A stretch of DNA of 64,000 bases from Thermodesulfatator indicus DSM 15286 (GTDB lineage: Bacteria > Desulfobacterota > Thermodesulfobacteria > Thermodesulfobacteriales > Thermodesulfatatoraceae), in assembly GCF_000217795.1 (NCBI RefSeq), contig NC_015681.1, positions 2,037,244-2,101,243 on the forward strand, written 5' to 3'. The stretch's first letter is position 1, and each line of letters opens with the position of its first letter. Positions 61,948 through 64,000 of this stretch are shown in pieces. Made by a program: the position numbers and the translations under genes. The notes beneath the pieces are model-generated. The model saw nothing but the letters and a program-made list of their open reading frames with translations, ran no database searches and was not told the DNA's origin.

Positions 61948-64000
61948 ATGTCTGACTTCGTGCATCTTCATCTACATACTGAGTGGAGCCTCTTAGATGG
62001 TGCTATCCGCTTAAAAGATCTTTTTCCTAAAGCGCAGGAATATGGATACCAGGCAGTAGCTATAACGGATCACGGCAATTTATTTGGTCTTATTCACTTT
62101 TACGAGAAGGCCAAAGAATTTGGGATAAAGCCCATTTTAGGCTGTGAACTCTATGTAGCTCCTGGTTCACGGTTTGAACGCAAGGCCAAAAGTGCTCATG
62201 AAGCTGGCTATCACCTGGTAGTTCTCTGCCAGAACGAGACCGGCTATCGCAATCTTTTAAAACTCATTACCTTGGCCAATTTTGAAGGTTTTTACTGGAA
62301 ACCACGTGTTGACAAGGAACTTTTGCGTAAATACAGCGAAGGACTAATTGCCCTTTCAGCCTGTCTCCACGGAGAGGTGGCCTCTGCGGCTTTACGCGGC
62401 AACATGGACGAGGCCCGCAGGCTAGCTAAAGAATATGCCGCTATCTTTCCTGGCCGCTTTTATCTTGAACTGCAAGAAAATGATATGCCTGAGCAAAAGC
62501 AAGTTAACGAAGCTTTGGCAGAGCTTGCTAAAGAGCTAGGTCTTCCTCTAGTGGCTACTAATGACTGTCATTATCTCAAAGAAGAAGATGCCCGTGTTCA
62601 TGACGTACTACTTTGTATCCAAACGAATAAGCTGGTGACCGACGAAAACCGCATGCGTTTTTCAACAGACAAACTCTATTTCGCTTCCCCTGAAGAGATG
62701 AAAGAACGTTTCTCCTGGTGTCCAGAGGCTATTGAAAATACGCTTCGTATTGCTGAGGAGTGCCATCTTGAACTGGAGTTAGGTAAACATCATTTTCCGC
62801 GCTATCCCTTACCCCAAGGCAGAACATATGAAGAAGTCTTTGAAGAAAAGGCCCGTGCCGGTTTTGAAGATCGCCTGGCCAAGCTTAAAGAATGGCCGGG
62901 TCTAGCCGCTTCCGAAAAAGAATATCGAGAAAGGCTTGAACTTGAGCTAGAAATTATAAAAGAAAAAGGTTTTGCCAGCTACTTCCTAGTTGTGGCCGAT
63001 TTTATCGCCTGGGCTAAGAAAAAGGGTATCCCTGTAGGGCCAGGACGAGGCTCTGCTGCCGGGTCTTTAGTAGCTTACGCTATGGGAATCACTGAGCTTG
63101 ATCCCATTCGCTACGGCCTTCTCTTTGAACGTTTTCTCAATGCAGAGCGAGCAAGCCTTCCTGATATAGACGTTGACTTTTGCATGCGTCGTAGAGAGGA
63201 AGTTATCCGTTACGTGCGCGAAAGATATGGTGGTGAAGAGTTTGTGGCTCAAATTGCCACTTTTGGTCAGATGAAGGCCAAGGCCGTGGTAAGAGATGTA
63301 GGCCGCGCGTTAGGGATGCCTTATCCCCAGGTAGATAAAATTGCCAAACTAATCCCTGAAACCGTGGGAATTACGCTTGAGCAGGCCATAGCTGCTGAGC
63401 CACGCTTAAAAGAACTTATAGAAAAAGATCCTAAAGTGCGTGAATTAATGGCCATTGCCCAGGCCCTTGAAGGTCTTCCAAGGCATTCTTCTACGCACGC
63501 GGCAGGAGTAGTCATTGCTGATGCCCCGCTTACAAATTACTGCCCACTAATGAAAGGTGATGAAAACGAAATTGTCACCCAGTTTGACATGAAAGCTGTA
63601 GAAAAAGTAGGGCTTATCAAATTTGACTTTTTAGGTTTAAAGACCCTTACCATCATTGATCACGCATTGCGCTTGGCCAAAGAACATTACGGCGCTGAGA
63701 TAGATCTTTCTCGCTTACCTCTAGATGATGAAAAAACTTACGAGCTTTTAAGACGCGGGGAGACCGACGGAGTGTTCCAGCTAGAATCTGCAGGAATGAA
63801 AGAACTTTTGGTTCGCATGAGACCTTCTGAGTTTAATGACTTAATTGCCATTCTGGCTCTTTATCGTCCAGGGCCATTAGAGTCAGGCATGGTGGATCAA
63901 TACGTCAAGGCCAAGCACGGAGAAATAGAAGTCGAGTATCCATTGCCCCAGCTTGAACCAATATTGAAAGAAACTTATGGAGTTATCGTTTACCAAGAGC
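61948..64000 (+). CDS. dnaE: DNA polymerase III alpha subunit, 5' part
   Basis: The first 684 residues of replicative polymerase DnaE; the gene runs off the right edge. The N-terminal PHP domain starts [15 protein letters not shown] and has [19 protein letters not shown]; the palm holds [40 protein letters not shown] (catalytic Asp), and later [15 protein letters not shown] and [21 protein letters not shown] precedes the ATG. Divergent from rubredoxin. No disruption is seen. Confidence 0.97.
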   Translation, partial: MSDFVHLHLHTEWSLLDGAIRLKDLFPKAQEYGYQAVAITDHGNLFGLIHFYEKAKEFGIKPILGCELYVAPGSRFERKAKSAHEAGYHLVVLCQNETGYRNLLKLITLANFEGFYWKPRVDKELLRKYSEGLIALSACLHGEVASAALRGNMDEARRLAKEYAAIFPGRFYLELQENDMPEQKQVNEALAELAKELGLPLVATNDCHYLKEEDARVHDVLLCIQTNKLVTDENRMRFSTDKLYFASPEEMKERFSWCPEAIENTLRIAEECHLELELGKHHFPRYPLPQGRTYEEVFEEKARAGFEDRLAKLKEWPGLAASEKEYRERLELELEIIKEKGFASYFLVVADFIAWAKKKGIPVGPGRGSAAGSLVAYAMGITELDPIRYGLLFERFLNAERASLPDIDVDFCMRRREEVIRYVRERYGGEEFVAQIATFGQMKAKAVVRDVGRALGMPYPQVDKIAKLIPETVGITLEQAIAAEPRLKELIEKDPKVRELMAIAQALEGLPRHSSTHAAGVVIADAPLTNYCPLMKGDENEIVTQFDMKAVEKVGLIKFDFLGLKTLTIIDHALRLAKEHYGAEIDLSRLPLDDEKTYELLRRGETDGVFQLESAGMKELLVRMRPSEFNDLIAILALYRPGPLESGMVDQYVKAKHGEIEVEYPLPQLEPILKETYGVIVYQE

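Overview
The window reads as a Gram-negative, probably thermophilic and anaerobic bacterium. The support is TonB/ExbBD and an outer-membrane receptor, rubredoxin, HypD, an archaeal-type phosphoglycerate mutase, a NadM-type adenylyltransferase, and lactate uptake and oxidation genes. A sulfate reducer of the Thermodesulfobacteria type would fit, but that placement is inference from gene style, not from a marker gene.

Bases 1-12045 are one end of an integrated mobile element. At its right end are a tyrosine integrase, a small excisionase and the 3' half of a tRNA-Leu gene (11990-12045) left by integration. The element carries an unusual membrane-hydrolase/HD relaxase-like fusion next to a divergent TraD-like coupling ATPase, a PIN toxin-antitoxin pair, and a repressor plus ImmA-like metallopeptidase switch with a NYN-domain gene between them. 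A rightward operon encodes a small DNA-binding protein, a ParB-like protein, three unknown proteins and a replisome-organiser-like protein. Near the left edge, a 280-base GC-rich stretch folds into many nested hairpins and looks like an orphan structured RNA, possibly HEARO/omega-RNA-like.

Bases 12050-24489 are ordinary chromosome: trkH-trkA potassium uptake, hisD-yjbQ-fumarase beta, der, and a purA-biotin carboxylase-fused carboxyltransferase-biotinyl-like operon. A RAYT (REP-associated tyrosine transposase) gene follows at 24.5-25.4 kb.

Bases 26121-41720 are a large corrinoid and metal uptake locus on the minus strand. A cobalamin riboswitch with a clear B12 box precedes btuB, and a terminator follows it. 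Then come cbiZ, a lipoprotein fused to an ECF substrate-binding membrane protein, a double-ATPase EcfA, EcfT, a beta-propeller protein, a secreted protein with seven DxDxDG-like repeats, ChlD- and ChlI-like chelatase ATPases, and exbB-exbD-tonB. Two RelE-type toxin-antitoxin modules sit antisense in the gaps of this locus, and both toxins are broken by a single in-frame stop at a probable tyrosine codon.

Bases 41954-64000 hold hypD, a DUF72 gene sharing its start palindrome with a divergent toroid-repeat gene, rpsT, tRNA-Ala(CGC), apgM-nadM-thiM-thiE, a ModE-like regulator, a Pat-like acetyltransferase overlapping an AcuC-like deacetylase, a PEBP-family protein, a lactate TRAP transporter with a GlcD/GlcF-type dehydrogenase, a half-size GDT1 transporter, an AT-rich GT39-type glycosyltransferase, fdhD, rubredoxin and the 5' part of dnaE.

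Across 24.6-36.8 kb, and again in fdhD, the exact 12-mer GGGACAGGCAAA occurs ten times, always on the sense strand. This far exceeds chance and includes two copies in the RAYT leader.
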